From contig OZ034971.1 of NCBI GenBank assembly GCA_964030785.1, positions 43,292,804 to 43,356,803 of the forward strand: DNA of 64,000 nucleotides. Reading direction: 5' to 3'. Origin of the DNA: Siderastrea siderea. Lineage: Eukaryota; Cnidaria; Anthozoa; Scleractinia; Rhizangiidae. Under the pieces are notes generated by a model. That model was given only the letters and a program-made list of their open reading frames with translations. It was not told where the DNA came from and ran no database searches. A program made the position numbers and the translations under genes. The number at the start of each line of letters is the position of its first letter. Within the stretch, counting starts at the first letter, position 1. This document shows, piece by piece, positions 49,201 to 63,525 of the stretch.

Positions 49201-52200
49201 TAATTCTCGTCTGCCAGAAGAACGAGTTCACCAACCTTAAGGTTCTCTCTTGGTTCATTCCATTTCTTCCGTTCTTGGAGTATGGGAAGATATTCTTTAA
49301 TCCACCGTTTCCAGAATAGATTTGCTAAGTACTGCGCTTGTCTCCACTGTCGTCTACAATACAAATCCTCTTTCTCAAAGATTCCAGGGGGCCACAGCTG
49401 CAACAGATGATTCGGTGTAACTGGTTCTTCATCCATTGGGTCGTTGCTATTTCGTGTTAACGGCCTACTGTTTAGGATGTTAGTTGCTTCTGTTAGAACG
49501 GTCGACAGCACTTCATCGCATACCACTTGTTCCTTCAAAAGAGCCTTCAGGATTTGGCATACAGACCTTATCATTCTCCCCCATGGTCCCCCCATGTGGC
49601 TCGCTCCAGGAGGGTTAAAGATCCATTCGATAACTCTTTGCGCACAAAACCCACTGATTGTTTGCTGATTCCACTCGTCAACAGCATCCTTTAGCTCCTT
49701 ATCTGCTTTGGTAAAATTTGAGCCACAGTCAAAAACAACTCTAACCTTCCCTGGCTTCAATGGGTGTGTCACAGGACGATGTGGAAGGTACCAGACTGGT
49801 CGCTCTTTCAAATTCAGCTCTTCTGTCGGAACTTTCTGGGCATGACCTTTCATTATGTACTTGTGCATTGTGGTACGGTACTTCAGAAGTAGATCTTCAT
49901 CCTTTAGGAGTCGCTTCTTTAGAAGTTGTAACCTCTGTTCTGCCACAGGTCTATTGTTTGGTAGTTCTGGGCATCCTTGTCGCCATGGTAATGCAACTTG
50001 GAAATGCTCGCCCACTCTTTGTAGGGATTCCTCCATTTTGTTCAAGGCTAACTTGTCTTCAACTGATGGTGAGACTGTTGTTCCAATCACAGAGTCTCCA
50101 AAATCTGTCTTCCAAAGCCGTTCGAGTTGCTGGTGCAGGGTATCATTGTCAATGTCACAGTCAATTAATTTTTCCTTTAATAGAGGAAGATTCACAACAG
50201 CTTGCCGCTCTAGCTTCTCATTGGGTTCCCTGTACACTCCATTGCCGACACTCTCTGACCACATTGCAGTTTCAAATTTCACTTCTGTCTGGCCAATTGC
50301 CTTAGTGGGAGGATTCTCATTCAAGCGACATCTGTCCAAATACATGTCTTGCGTAGATGGAACTTGGACAAAGTTCACGGAACAATGTTCATCTTCTTTT
50401 CGCTCGCCCATTGGAGCTATCACTGTCCACCCGACTATCGGATAGCTATTGGCTCATCGATTCCACCAGCTTTTAACTCTAATGGGAGGAAAAGACTAGG
50501 TTTTTCCTTTAGCCCAATCAACACCAAAACTTCTCTATTTCCAACTTCAGGGATGTCAATGCCTCGTAGGTGAGGCCAGCAAGCAAGATCTTCTTTCTTT
50601 GGAATACAACTTGGAGAGATAGGCATCTGCGTAACTGTCTTTACACTCGGCAACTCCACCACAACTGACTCATCCATAGACATAACAGTCAAATCTACGA
50701 CACGACTCTCCATCTGAGTTGAACCAGTCATTCCAGTCAACGTAAAGTTAAGCCTTTCTCCGTCCAACTCAAGTTTGTTAGCTAACTGTTCATGACACAA
50801 TGTCACCTCTGATCCATTATCAAGAAGGGCATAATGTCTTAATAAACTCATTGCTCTTCCCTCTAACCTTAACAGGGATGATTCCAAGACACACTCTTGT
50901 TTCTCCGGCCCCAGTAGCTGCCACAGCAATTCCATTACCATCACCGGCCCAGTAACGTCACATGACCTAGCAGTCACTTGACTTGGTTGTGAATGTTGCT
51001 CTGTTACTGTTCTGACTGTTCTGTTCATACTGTTAAGGTCTCTTCCAATTCCAGCAGCGGGGCGGTGCATTAGGGTGTGGTGACTACCTCCACAACCAGG
51101 CCTTTGACACTTAAAATTTACTTTCGGGCACTCCTTAGCAATATGTCCCTTAACCAGACACTTATTACACAGTCCACCACTTTGCACAATTTTCCTCTTC
51201 TCTTCATAGGTGAGGCCTTTGAATTTACTGCACTTCCAAATGTCATGCTGCTTTGTGCAAACTTGACAAGGCACGGGTGCATCCGCAAACTTTGATTGAT
51301 CCTCTAGATTCTCGTTCTGTCCAGTAACAAATGCTGACAGACTTGGGAAGTTTCCACTTTGATTCATTTTGTTTCTTTTAGGACGTGTCTCCTTCGAAGG
51401 ACCAAGGACCATGTCTCGGCCAAACTCATTGTCCACCAATTTAGCTCTTTCCTTGACAAATGCTACGAAATCTTCAAACTTAGGTCTGCGGTCGGCCCCA
51501 ATAATCTTCCCAGCACACTCAGTCCATCTTCCTCTTAGAAACATTGGCAACTTCTTTGCGAGCTCTCGCAAAGTGTTCATGTGATTCAGATCAGACACAT
51601 ATTCAGCACCCATGTCGCTCAAAGTTCGATCTGCGGTGTCCAAATGTCTGCTGAATTCCAATAACGAAGGTCCATCGACACTCTTCATGCAAGGCAGATT
51701 CAACAACTTTTTAACATGAGCCTCAGCAATTACATGCGGTTTTCCAAAGTTCTCGCGTAAGGTTTGTTTTGCCACCTGGTAACCATCATTAGACAGATTT
51801 GCACAACTTTCAATAGCCTCTCTTGCCTTTCCTGTGCAGTGTTGTATGAGAAGTTGCAATCTCCTGGACTCATCAGGATTATCCTTTTCCAAATAGGTTT
51901 CAAAATTGTGCATAAAGGTGATGTACTTTAATGGATCACCATCAAACCGATGGTACTCAACTTTAGGTGAGGAAACCACCTGTCTGAAGGCCTTAACCAT
52001 CTCTTGGCATCTGCCAAGAAGAGGACCAAGTTTCCGTAACACGTTGTCCAAGGGATGTCTGCCTGGGTTCAATTTTTGGCAATACGGGATCAACAAGAGG
52101 CAAAGAACTCCTACTTGACACACGAGGTGTACGCTGTGGTTTCCGTACCATGGGCGTCAGCACGGTGGACACATTTCCAGCCAAAGGATTTGTTAATGAC

Positions 52201-55200
52201 ATAGTCAACGCCGGAATAGAAACAGTTGGCTCCACAGATACAGGAACAATTAAATCAACCTGCTCAGTACCACGAGGCAATGCTGGTGTCCCATTTGACA
52301 GAGTTGAAGTAACTATGGTTGCATTTTCTGAATGTACAGCTAATTGATCATTCACACTGACCTTTGATGCATTGTCTGGGACTTCATTCTTTCGTGATGA
52401 AGGCACTAAATAATCCAGGAATGATTTTTCTTGTAATTGTTCCACACTTTCCTCTTCATAAACCTGAAGTGACACTGCTGCCCTTTCAGCCTCCATTTCG
52501 GCTTCTACTAGCTCCCTTTTCCTTCGAATTTCATGTTCCTCTCTCTCTTGCTTCTCTTGCATTGCTTGCAGTTCCTGGTCCCGCTTCTCTCTCATTTCTT
52601 GCATTGTGTGGTTCCAGAAAATATCCATACCCCCACCACGGAGGGAATTTCACTTAGGACCCCCCTCCTCCCCGGATTTTCCGTTTTTTGAAGTAAGCTA
52701 TAACCCCCCCATCCCTCTGGATTTTCCACAGTTTGTCAAACACCCCCCCAACCCCTCTGGAAAATTTCATTCAAGAAGGGAGAGTGTTAAAAATGAAGCA
52801 ACTGATCCAAATTTAAGTGAAGTTAAGCCGTTCCGATTATCGTAGGACGTGTTTGTACTATTTATTAGCGTTTAAAATAATAACGTACATAGTCATAGCT
52901 TACTCATAACATATTGTCTTACCAATACCAAACTGTTCTTCTCTACGTCAAACAGATATACTAGGTATCTGTAAAATTACCTTGACAAAAGCATGTAAAA
53001 CGTTCGTTTTAATTGAAGAATACGCTTGAAAAGTCGCAGTGTCGCTGATAAACATTACTTCAACATGAACGCGATCATGAATAAAGAAAACGCACAAACA
53101 AAATTAAGGGGAAATGATCAAAATAGAAAGAATAACGAATATTGAGTTCTCTAAAGTCGTTACCCTGCATACCAGCCCTCAGTTAAGAGCCCATTACTTG
53201 AAGGTGCAAGAGTAGCAAGAAAGCCCGTAAACGTATTTGGCGACACTTGTACTTCGCAATAAATATCCTCGTTGCTGAGCTTAGCTAAACACGACTTCTA
53301 CGAGTCAATGGGATCGCGCTTCGCTTGCCAGTTGCCACATAAGGAAGTTAAAAAGGACGGACTGATTGTTTCGTAAACAACTCTTATAGTTAATGTCAAT
53401 CGTGAAGGCAAGCTTAAAATTTATGTTCTTTAGACGACGCAGGCATTTCGTCGAAGCATCGTCGTCCCGATAAGTAAATGTAACCACTCCTGGAACGCGT
53501 TGCTGTCTTCTCGAAGACTGGTAGCGAGTAATGGCGGCTACTTCTACGCAACGACGATGTTTATTTCGTTTCCGCCCCAATATCGCTTCCAAAGCGCCTT
53601 TGAGAGAAAGAATACCTGTTTTACGTTTAACAAAAGTGTTTACTTAGCGGTTGAACTAATTTAATTCCACAATAAAGATCTACAAATTCGGTAAGTAGTA
53701 ATTTTCGAACTTCATCTGCAGCTTACATCGGAATGAATCGAAGTTGACCCTCTGGAAAGTAATTTATACGTTTAACACCCCTCTCCTCCGGATTTTCCTG
53801 GGCTTTTGACCCCCCCACCCCTCCGGAATTTCCAATTCCCTCCGTGGTGGGGGTATGGATATTTTCTGGAACCACACATTTCCTGTTCCAACTGTTGTCT
53901 AATTCTCAGCTGGCGAAGATTCAATTGTGCCAGGGCCAGTTTCTCCCTTTTTCTAGACACTGTCGACAATCTTGAACTCAATGTGGAAATTCCACTACGT
54001 CTGCTCCTTTGCGTCCCGCGCGAAAACTCACTATAATTATCTCCTCGTTCGGGTTCTCTGTCCTTGTAACATAATCGCACGCTGAAGTCGAGATTGAGCT
54101 TTCGTTGCAGCTGTTCATCGTACGCCTTCTGTGTCAAATTTCATGTTCCTCTCTCTCTTGCTTCTCTTGCATTGCTTGTAGTTCCTGGTCCCGCTTCTCT
54201 CTCGTTTCTTGCATTTCCTGTTCCAACTGTTGTCTAATTCTCAGCTGGCGAAGATTCAATTGTGCTAGGGCCAGTTTCTCCCTTTTTCTAGACACTGTCG
54301 ACAATCTTGAACTCGATGTGGAAATTCCACTACGTCTGCTCCTTTGCGTCCCGTGCAAAAACTCACTATAATTAACTCCTCGTTCGGGTTCTCTGTCCTT
54401 GTACCATAATCGCACGCTGAAGTCGAGATTGAGCTTTCGTTGCAGCTGTTCATCGTACGTCTTCTGTGTCTTTTCCAAAACAAGGGCGTCTGTAAGAGGA
54501 TCCAATAACTTCAAATAACTTTCGTGAGCGTCCACAAATTTACGCCTAGCCTCATCAAATCTCGCACACTCCTTCAACACATCTTCAGGACTTGCACCGC
54601 TTTCCGTGAGGTGAACAATATCATTATGAACCTCGGTCAAATTTCCAATATGGCCGGCGCGTGAATTTTGAAGAGCAAGCTTCTTTTCGTATAAGTCGCC
54701 TTCTCTGTCTCGCATAACACTAGCTTGTCTATCTCTTGTGCTTCTCCTTTCTTCCATTTCAATTTCGTTGCTCGTACCATAAACTGCAGTATCAAAAATT
54801 CTATTCGCTTCCAGTGGCGAAGGTTGCTTATCTGACATATTCCGTAAACACAACAAATCGATTCGCCGTTCGCGTTCCACAAAATCCACCAAATTTCCAA
54901 TATTAAAACGAAGTAGACGAAAACTGTTATGCAGCCCAAGTGCTACGCAGTAAGTCTGATAAAATAAACGTCGAAAACTTTGAACTTTTAATACGAAACG
55001 TCGATATGCATATCCAGATTACCATCCACACACATTACAATAAATCCAGTTCAAGTTCAAGATCAGATAGTCCAGGTTTTCTAGAAATATAAACATGAAC
55101 TAGTAAACATAGGAAACGAAGCAGGTAAATTTTGCAAATATGACCCTTACCGACTGTTTCGTTAGGTTCAAATGTCCAACAAAGTTAAGAATGAAAACAA

Positions 55201-58200
55201 CATGGCGAATCGAAGCCAAGAAGACGCACATGGTTAATCACGTGATACAAATTTGTAACATAATATTAGGTCCGCACAACGTGCGCAATGGTAGCTACAA
55301 CAGTTACTGTAGTCACCTAATTTGCAGGTTGGTATCCTTGATATTGATTGTTAAACTGTGCATTAATATTTGGATTTCTCTTTTTAGTTTTGACAACGGT
55401 CACTCAACAAAGCACGACAACTTTGCCTGTTCCAAAACAGATGTACCTGGCTTGCGTTAAGAAACTTGAAGGTAGTTTGACATGGATCAGTGCTCATTGT
55501 ACTGGTGGTCTCTGATTTCAAATCGTTAATAATCACTGAGCAAAACGTAGTGAATCAGATTGCATCATTTGAATTGCAAAGGTAGTTGATCTATCCTTTA
55601 TCGGTTAGTAGGATGTTTGTCCTTTTAACTTATCGTTTCAGTGAAATCTTGCATGAATTGATTGAGATGGGTATTTTTTCATTCTCTATAACTGCTACGT
55701 TTTGTGCATCCGCTGTTATGTGCTTGTTGTATTCACACACAATCCATTGTAGCTTGATTTCTCACCTTTTCTTTCTGCTAGAAACGCCCTTTGCAGTCGC
55801 TGACTACTCAGAAATTAAACTACAAGTGGAGAAGATGGTGGACACCCTTTTAAAATATCTACTTCGAAGGAGAAGCACATCTGTGGTACAAGATTTTATG
55901 TTTCAGTTTCTGTACTGATCAGTGGTCTCGGTGCAACATGCAATATATCAAACACGATAGATAATATATTTCATCAGAATAGCTGATTCCAAGAGCAGAT
56001 TTGAAAAGAAATTTATTGGTGAGATTTCTTGGAGGAAGTTCAGCATTTGTTTTGCCATCCGTGTGTTCTCATCTGTTTGATATATCTTCTCAAAGAAGTC
56101 GCAAAATAGAGAGAAAACGAAGTATTAAACTCACCAAAGTCAGCTTTAATTTTGAAACCTCTATCACGCGTACGATTTCTTCTTTAAACCTGAAGAACTA
56201 GTTACATTTAAGTACAAATTGCCAAAAACTATCATGTAATATAAACTAACAGAGGAGGTTTAAAAGGGAATTGTCTTGGACAAAAATGTAGCTGCTTAAG
56301 GTTACATTTAAAGCCTACCACAAGAAATATTACAATAACCAGAGGAAATGTAAGTTGACGTTAAATAAATGGTGACAAGTGCCCTTTTTTTTCCCCTGTC
56401 CAGCAGAATGAGGATTCCGAAGACATAAAATCTGTCCTTCATTCAGTTGGATTGTCCCCAGTGTTTGGGGAGGCTTGTTTGTTGAGGCTTTCACGGCATG
56501 TTCAGGAATTTGCTGCCTCTCTCAAACCTGTTGCTAAAGGTATTCATTTTTTTTTTGTGATTTTGTTACGCTATCTCAAGAACAGTACCTTAATACTGGT
56601 AAAGGTACAGGAGAATTTGTGATGATAAAGGGGAAAAACGGGTGGATCGAAAGTAAGATGCTCAAATAACAACTAGGATATAATTCTTCTTCATTGTGAC
56701 ATCATTATAATTAACCGGCTTTTTGTGAGGTGGAGGTTGGTTGTCTGGCACATTCAGGGGCTTCCACATCTGGCAATCAGCCCCTAGTTTTATCTACTGC
56801 TCCCATGGTCAGCAAATCCCACAAACCATCTGTGAGGTCCCACTCAAGGCACTCATCAGTAGTGATAAGAACACAACAACAGTGGAAATGAATGAAGGAG
56901 GGGTTTCATTATGACATGGGAGGCGAAAAACCGGTACTGACGAGAAAAAACATTGTGCTTTTTAAGATGTTGCATTTTTACCCCACTGGCTGACTGCCTG
57001 AGATGCAAAGGTTGTCACTTTAAACTAGGTTTAAATATCAACCTTAAGTTTTATCGTTTCTGTATGGCAGCTCTCTCACACGAAGTCCAAATATTTTATA
57101 CAGTGGCACTATGTGTGATCGTTGTTGGTCACCCTCAGGATACATAAAGCTAACTTTGTGATCTTTGTTCCAGAATGTATCCATACTGTCATGTATTGAC
57201 AAGAGATCTAGGAACGTACCCGGACAACACTGATGGCGCTTCACTGCAAACACGTTTTATTGAATCTATGCGTGTGCATGTAATTACTATATATGGTAAA
57301 TGCACAGGGAGACCATAACATTTCCTCCACACAAAAATGATCTGTCCCTAGTTTGTAGACTGAGCCTAAGATACAGTCTCAAAAGAAACAATTAAATCGA
57401 CTAACGGTGTCCGGTAACCTACAGTTTCTAAGAAAAACAAAAGAGAAGAGAAAAAAGGAGAACACTTCAGAGATTGAGTCTCTGTGGTGCCCTGCGCACT
57501 CTCTGGGGGTACCGCCACTCATGGACCATAGGACTGACTGGAGTCACTTCAGGAGGGTCGGTGGCTACAGGTGAGGGAACAGAAACCATCTCCGGTTGAT
57601 CTGCCACGGGATCCTCTGGAACTGTACCAACCACATCGGGTGGTGCACTCTGTTGGATTGGCGCTGGTGGTAGGCTGACCACTTCTGGTTGGCTGACCTC
57701 AACAGTGTCGGGCTTAACCGCCGTTGGCTTCAGCTGGTCGATATGTCGATGCCAAATAATCCCAGGTGCCACCTGCACCTCGTACATCAGCAGACCTGTC
57801 TTCTTGACAATCAGCCCTGAACGCCACTTCAGATCCCCTCGATAATCTCGTGACATCACAGAGTCACCAACCTCTAACTGATGACACTGTCTACCCTTCT
57901 CATTCGCGGCCCTAATGCACTGCTGATGCTGTTGGTTAACCATCTTACGGTTCAAGTTAGGTTTCACCAAATCTAGGCGAGTGCGCAACGGTCTTCCAAG
58001 GAGTAACTGTGCAGGGCTCACACCGGTAGTGGCGTGAGGAGTGTTCCTATCAGCTATGAGAAACTTTGCCAACTTCTCCTTCACCGGCTTTGAACTTTGA
58101 TGCATGGAACGTAACGCTTGCTTGAAAGTTTGTACAGCCCTCTCAGCTAGACCGTTTGTAGCCGGATGGTCTGGTGCTGACGTTAAATGGCGGATGCCAT

Positions 58201-61200
58201 TGGACCTGACAAACGCCTGGAACTCCTCAGAAACGAATTGTGCACCATTGTCACTAACAATCTGTTCAGGAATTCCAAATCTGGCGAATAAATCGCGTAG
58301 GACTTCGATGGTCAAACTTGAAGTGGTGGAACTATCAGGAACCACTTCCGGCCACTTGCTGTGTGCATCGACAACTACTATAAACATCGAGTTTTGGAAT
58401 GGGCCGGCAATAGTCGATGTGTATGTGTTGCCATGGTGTAGTGGCCCACTCCCACGGATGCAATGGTGCTTTAGTAGGCATCTTCTGGTTGTGCTGACAC
58501 CCACTGCAGGCTTTTGCTAGCTCTTCCAGTTGGCCACTGATATTAGGCCACCAGACGTGGCTCCTCGCTAGTGCTTTCATTTTTACCACACCCAGATGCC
58601 CGTCGTGCAGCTCCTCCAACACTCTGTCTTGGAGCTTATTGGGGATTACCACTCTCATTCCCCATAGAATGCAACCTTGGTGAACCATCAGTTCATTGCA
58701 CCACTTGTAGTAAGGCTTGTCTCCACCTACATGAGCAGACCATCCTTTCACGATGGACTCGTACACCCTTGCTAGCACTGGGTCATGACGTGTTTCTCTA
58801 GCAACTGCTTCACTGGTTACAGGTAATGGCTCAAACTGGGTTGCGTGGAACACCTCTGACGAATCCACTTCCATCTACTCCCTCACTTTTTGCTGAAGGG
58901 GGAGCCGAGACGGTCCATCAGCATTGCAGTGCTTGGTCGTGCTCTTATACTCTATCTTGTAATCGAAACCAGCCAGGAACATAGCATAGCGCTGGAGTCT
59001 CGCAGTGGTCATGGCAGGAACTCCCTTCTCTAGGTGGAAAATGGTAGTGAGGGGCTTGTGGTCTGTAATGAGCGTGAACCGCCTCCCATAGAGGTTCACA
59101 TGGAACCGTTTCACCCCCCATACGATGGACAATGCCTCCTTGTCAATCTGCGCGTACTTGCGTTCTGTCTTGGTCAACGATCGGGACGCAAAAGCTACTG
59201 GCCTTTCACTGCCATCAGGCATGACGTGTGAAAGAACCGCACCGATGCCAGTTGGTGAAGCATCACATGCAAGCCTAACTGGTAACGCTGGATCATAATG
59301 CGTTAGCACCTGCTCAGATGTAATCATGCGCTTAGCCTCTGTGAAGGCTTGCTCGCACTGTTCAGTCCACTGCCTTTCGCTGTTTTGCTCTAACAACTGG
59401 TGAAGTGGGTGGAGAACTGTGGATGCATTAGGCAAGAAGCGGTTGTAATAGTTAACGAGCCCTAAAAATGAGCGAAGCTGTGACACATTCTCAGGTCTTG
59501 GTGCACTAACTACTGACTCAATCTTCTCTTGTGTCTTGTGGAGGCCTTCTCTGTCGATCTCATGCCCACAGAACTGAACTCTATCCCTGAAGAACTCGCA
59601 CTTCTCTTTGTTGGCCTTCAGACCTGCGTCTTGCAGTCGCTTAAGCACGCTCTCTAAATTCTCCAAATGCTCTTCATCGGTTTTGCCCGAGAGGATCATG
59701 TCATCGAGGATATAATGGGTGCCAGGTATTCCCTGTAATACCTGGTCTATGGCACGTTGCCAAATCGCTGGACTTGAAGTAATGCCAAAAACTAACCGAT
59801 TGTATTGAAAAAGACCCTTTTGCATATTGATCGTGAGGTATTTCTTTTATTCCTCTGTTACTTCCATCTGGTGATAAGCTTGGCGTAGATCAAGTTGCTA
59901 AAATGTTTTTCCCCAGCCAAATTCGCAAAAATATCCTCTATGCGTGGCAGAGGATACTGTTCTGCAAGAAGAACTGGATTGACTGAGACCTTGAAATCGT
60001 CACACACGCACACTGATCCATTTCGCTTAACTACCGGGACAGTCGGGGTAGCCCATTCACTGTATTCTACCTTAGACAGAATACCGTCCTCCTCTAAACG
60101 TGTCAATTCTGCTTCTACCCTGGGGCGAAGTGCATATGGGACTTGACGTGGCTTATGAAAGCTAGGCTGGCAGCCCTCCTCAACTTTTAAATCAGCCCTG
60201 TGGCCTTTAAGTGTGCCTACGCCCTCAGAAAATACAGGCTTGTACTTCTGCAACAACTGATCCACTTTGTGCTGCATGACCCCTTCGGGCGTCTGGCTAA
60301 GCTTAAGGGCTCTGATTTCACCCCAGTCCAGCTGAATTTTGGAGAGCAAGTCACGCCCAAACAATGCTGGCCCTGGTGTCTCAACCGCTTGTAGGGTTAA
60401 CTCCTTTTCTTGGCCCTTAAACTTAACAATACACTTCATCTCTCCCTTAGGTGTGATTTTCTGCCCAGTGTAGGTTTTAAGTGTGACATGGCTTTTTGCT
60501 AGTTTCACATGACCAAAATGTTCCTTATACTGTTTGTATGGGATTACAGACACAGCTGAACCTGTGTCTAGTTCCATCTTGACCACCCTTCCCTATACTT
60601 TGGGGCTGACCCATATCACATGATCCTTGTCATTCACGTTATTAACCTCAAGGGATCCTAGGTAGTCATCGCTGTCTCTGTCATCACTGTCCACATAATT
60701 CACTGGAGGTCGGGCAGCTTGTGTCTCCCTTTTCTTGGATTTACAAGCCCTCACAATGTGGCCAGTCTTGTTACAGTGGTGACATTTTTCCCTTTTGTAC
60801 GGACAACTTTTATGATCATGATTTCCCAGACAACGGTAGCAACTTTGATCACCTGGCTCTTTAGGGGATGGGGAACTCTTTTTCTCTGAAGGCCTAGCTT
60901 CCTTCTTAGGTTTAGGCTTCTTGTTTGGCCTTGACTTGGATAACAAATCAACTTGGTTTGACTCTTTACCCCCTGAAGAGCTTCAACATCCTTGTAAGAT
61001 TGCTTAATAGCGATGCATTTCGCTACAGCAATGTCAAATGTCAGTTCCTCGAGTTTGAGTTTCAAAAGCTCTGACATCATTCTCGTATCTCGAATACCCG
61101 AAACCAATCTATCTCTGAGCCTTTCCAGTCGCATGGCCTCATTAAACTTGCAATCAGTAGCTAGATGCCTTAGAACAGCAACATACTGACTCACCGTTTC

Positions 61201-63450
61201 TCCTGCATTTCGCGCTCGGTTGTCAAACTCATACCTGGCGACTAGAGCAGATTTCTGGGGCTTCAACTGCTGGAGACGCTCTACGATCGTGTCATACGTG
61301 ACAGAATCTTCTCTTAACAAAAGCGGGGCCACCAAATCTTTCGCCAGCTGGTACGTTTCGGTGGGAAGATCAGTTAACAGGACGGCTTTATTCTGTTTCG
61401 ATTCGGTCACTCCATTGGCCACGAAGAAGAATTCTAGGTGTTCTGCATACGCTTCGAAGTCGGTTCCCAGTGCGAACTTCTGAACTTTTCCGATGTTCCG
61501 AACCGGATTTTGTGCCGCATCAGCCTCGGTTGGCATCTTGAGACGTCATGTGGATCTTGTTTAGGAATTTCTTTCACTTTTTCCTCAGTAAAATAGCCCT
61601 AAGATCCCATTCTCGTCGCCAAAATTGTCATGTATTGACAAGAGATCTAGGAACGCACCTGGACAACATGGCGGCTCACTGCAAACACGTTTTATTGAAT
61701 CTATGCGTGTGCATGTACTTACTATATATGGTAAACGCACAGGGAGGCCATAACACATACCTACCCTGTGTAAGGTCATTGGAAATTCCGAGGTCGTGGG
61801 AGGGCTCAAAAGTCTAAACGTTTAAAGGATAGGATGAAGCTAAAGTGGAATTTCTGGAGGGGTGGAGAATGCAGACAAGGAACTTTCTGTTCTTGTGTGT
61901 GGGAGGGGGTATTTTCTGGAAAAAAACATTGCATCTTATAGAGATTTTCAGTCTTGTATCCCAGGCATTCCTCTCCAGTCACTAGTATCGTGATTCTCCC
62001 AGGTCCTCCTAACATTTCTCGAAACCGTTAAACTGATTTACATTTCTCTCAATCTATACTCAACTTGCAGGAGAAGCATATTTTAGTGGTAGAGTGGTGC
62101 AGTACAACAACATCTGTTATGTACTTCTTGTAATTGAACAGCTACTGAGGGAGATGTATCTAAAGAATCCTTGCTCAGAAACAGGTGGTTTAATAATTCT
62201 TAAAATATTTTACTTCTTAATGGGCCTAACACTGTAATTGTTGTCTATAGTGTTCACATATTTGCCCTGGACAGGCAGCTTCATTCAGTCCTGGAACTTT
62301 GTTTCTGTCTATCTTTGTCCATGAATGTGATAAAGTGTCACCAGTATGAGCATTATGTAAGTAATCTGTATTTAGAAATAAGTTCCATCGGTTTTGATTA
62401 GGTTTCCTACATGCATAAAAAGTGAAGAATGGAATTAAAAAGCGGAAAGAATTCCCACGACCTTACTTGCCACTCTTACGTTCCCCTGGCCGGTGATTTT
62501 TTAATCAGGTCCTTGTCGAATTTTAATCAGTCTCCCGACGGAGGCTTACAGATTGAAGCCGAAAAATTGAGAGGTTTATACTATACTTTTAATATCTTGG
62601 AAGTACTTTGAAGTATTTTATAACTCAAAAGAATTTTGAGATCAGTTCTAAACAATTCTACTTCTTAATTTTTTGGCGTTCCATTTTTCTTTGACATCAC
62701 GACAGGCGTATTTTGCAGAAGGCCGTGAGAGCCATCTCTTTCTTTCTGGAATCTCTAGTTGGACATTTACGGGAACTGGATAAGATAGACCGCTTATTTG
62801 GGGTGTTTTGCAGTTATATTGCCTGGATTGTATTATGGTATTACCTAGCAAGGAGGCATATTCCAAAATGATTATGGCGTTTCTTGTCATGAAGAGGATG
62901 TTGCAGGGCATTAAGTATCGTCTTATGACTATTAGAAGGGACATTAATCCTTTAACGTGGAAATTTCTGTGAATAGCCACAAGTTCCTCTTTGCGTTATG
63001 GTGCCAATTTGCTTTCAAGTCCCGATTTCTACAAAAACGATACCTTTTTAAAAAATCGAATTGGAGGTAACTTTGGGAGATTTTTATTTTTGGCATATAT
63101 GCGCAGCCTCCTTTTTTGGGAACTTAGATCGATCCTTATTTTGTTTGTTTGTTTTTTCTTTTTCTTTCTTTTACTGGTTTGTTAGCCAATTTATTGCCTT
63201 TTCTTTTCTGTGTAACAGTGTCTGACCAACTTGTCAGGAAACTGTAAAATTTTACCTCCAAAGAATAAAAAGTGATTAGCCAAGTTTCCCATCGATTTGT
63301 CTAGAAAACGTTAATGGTTCTTTGACTTTAACTCGGGCAGATTTGGTCAAAAATTCCAAAATGATGCACGTTGCCTAGCTTAACGAAAAAGCTGATTATG
63401 TCAGAAGTGGTTATTGTTATGATCAAATTTATTTTATTTATTATTATTTA

Positions 63451-63525
<75 letters not shown>

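Larger units (their letters stand above)
48344..55299 (-). mobile_element. BEL/Pao LTR retrotransposon copy 3 (RT-integrase deletion)
   Basis: LTRs 48344-48715 (372 bases) and 54925-55299 (375 bases) start TGTTA and end GTAGCTACA. The flanking duplication is ACAGT (48339-48343 and 55300-55304). Genes read on minus. A MITE (52606-53877) is inserted in the gag region, and part of gag is tandemly duplicated. A large deletion fuses RT to integrase. The element lies in a MEI4 intron, its right edge 88 bases before the exon at 55388. Confidence 0.93.
57187..61755 (-). mobile_element. Ty3/Gypsy LTR retrotransposon 2
   Basis: LTRs 57187-57320 (134 bases) and 61626-61755 (130 bases) start TGTCATG and end CATAACA. 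The target duplication is CATAC (57182-57186 and 61756-61760). Genes read on minus. Several frameshifts and stops break the polyprotein. It is a different lineage from Gypsy 1 (protease [13 protein letters not shown] box ILDD). Confidence 0.94.
57165..61927. mobile_element. MITE copy of the GTGTGGTTCCAG family split by Gypsy 2
   Basis: Left remnant GTTCCAGAATGTATCCATAC (to 57186) and right remnant from 61756 (CTACCCTGTGTAAGG ... GGTATTTTCTGGAAA, to about 61927). Together they reconstitute a short family member. Its edges are approximate because the outer bases are mutated. Confidence 0.6.

Noticed and set aside
62648..62980. 110-codon minus-strand frame in the last MEI4 intron
   Set aside because: No recognisable motif, no splice context and AT-rich composition like its surroundings.
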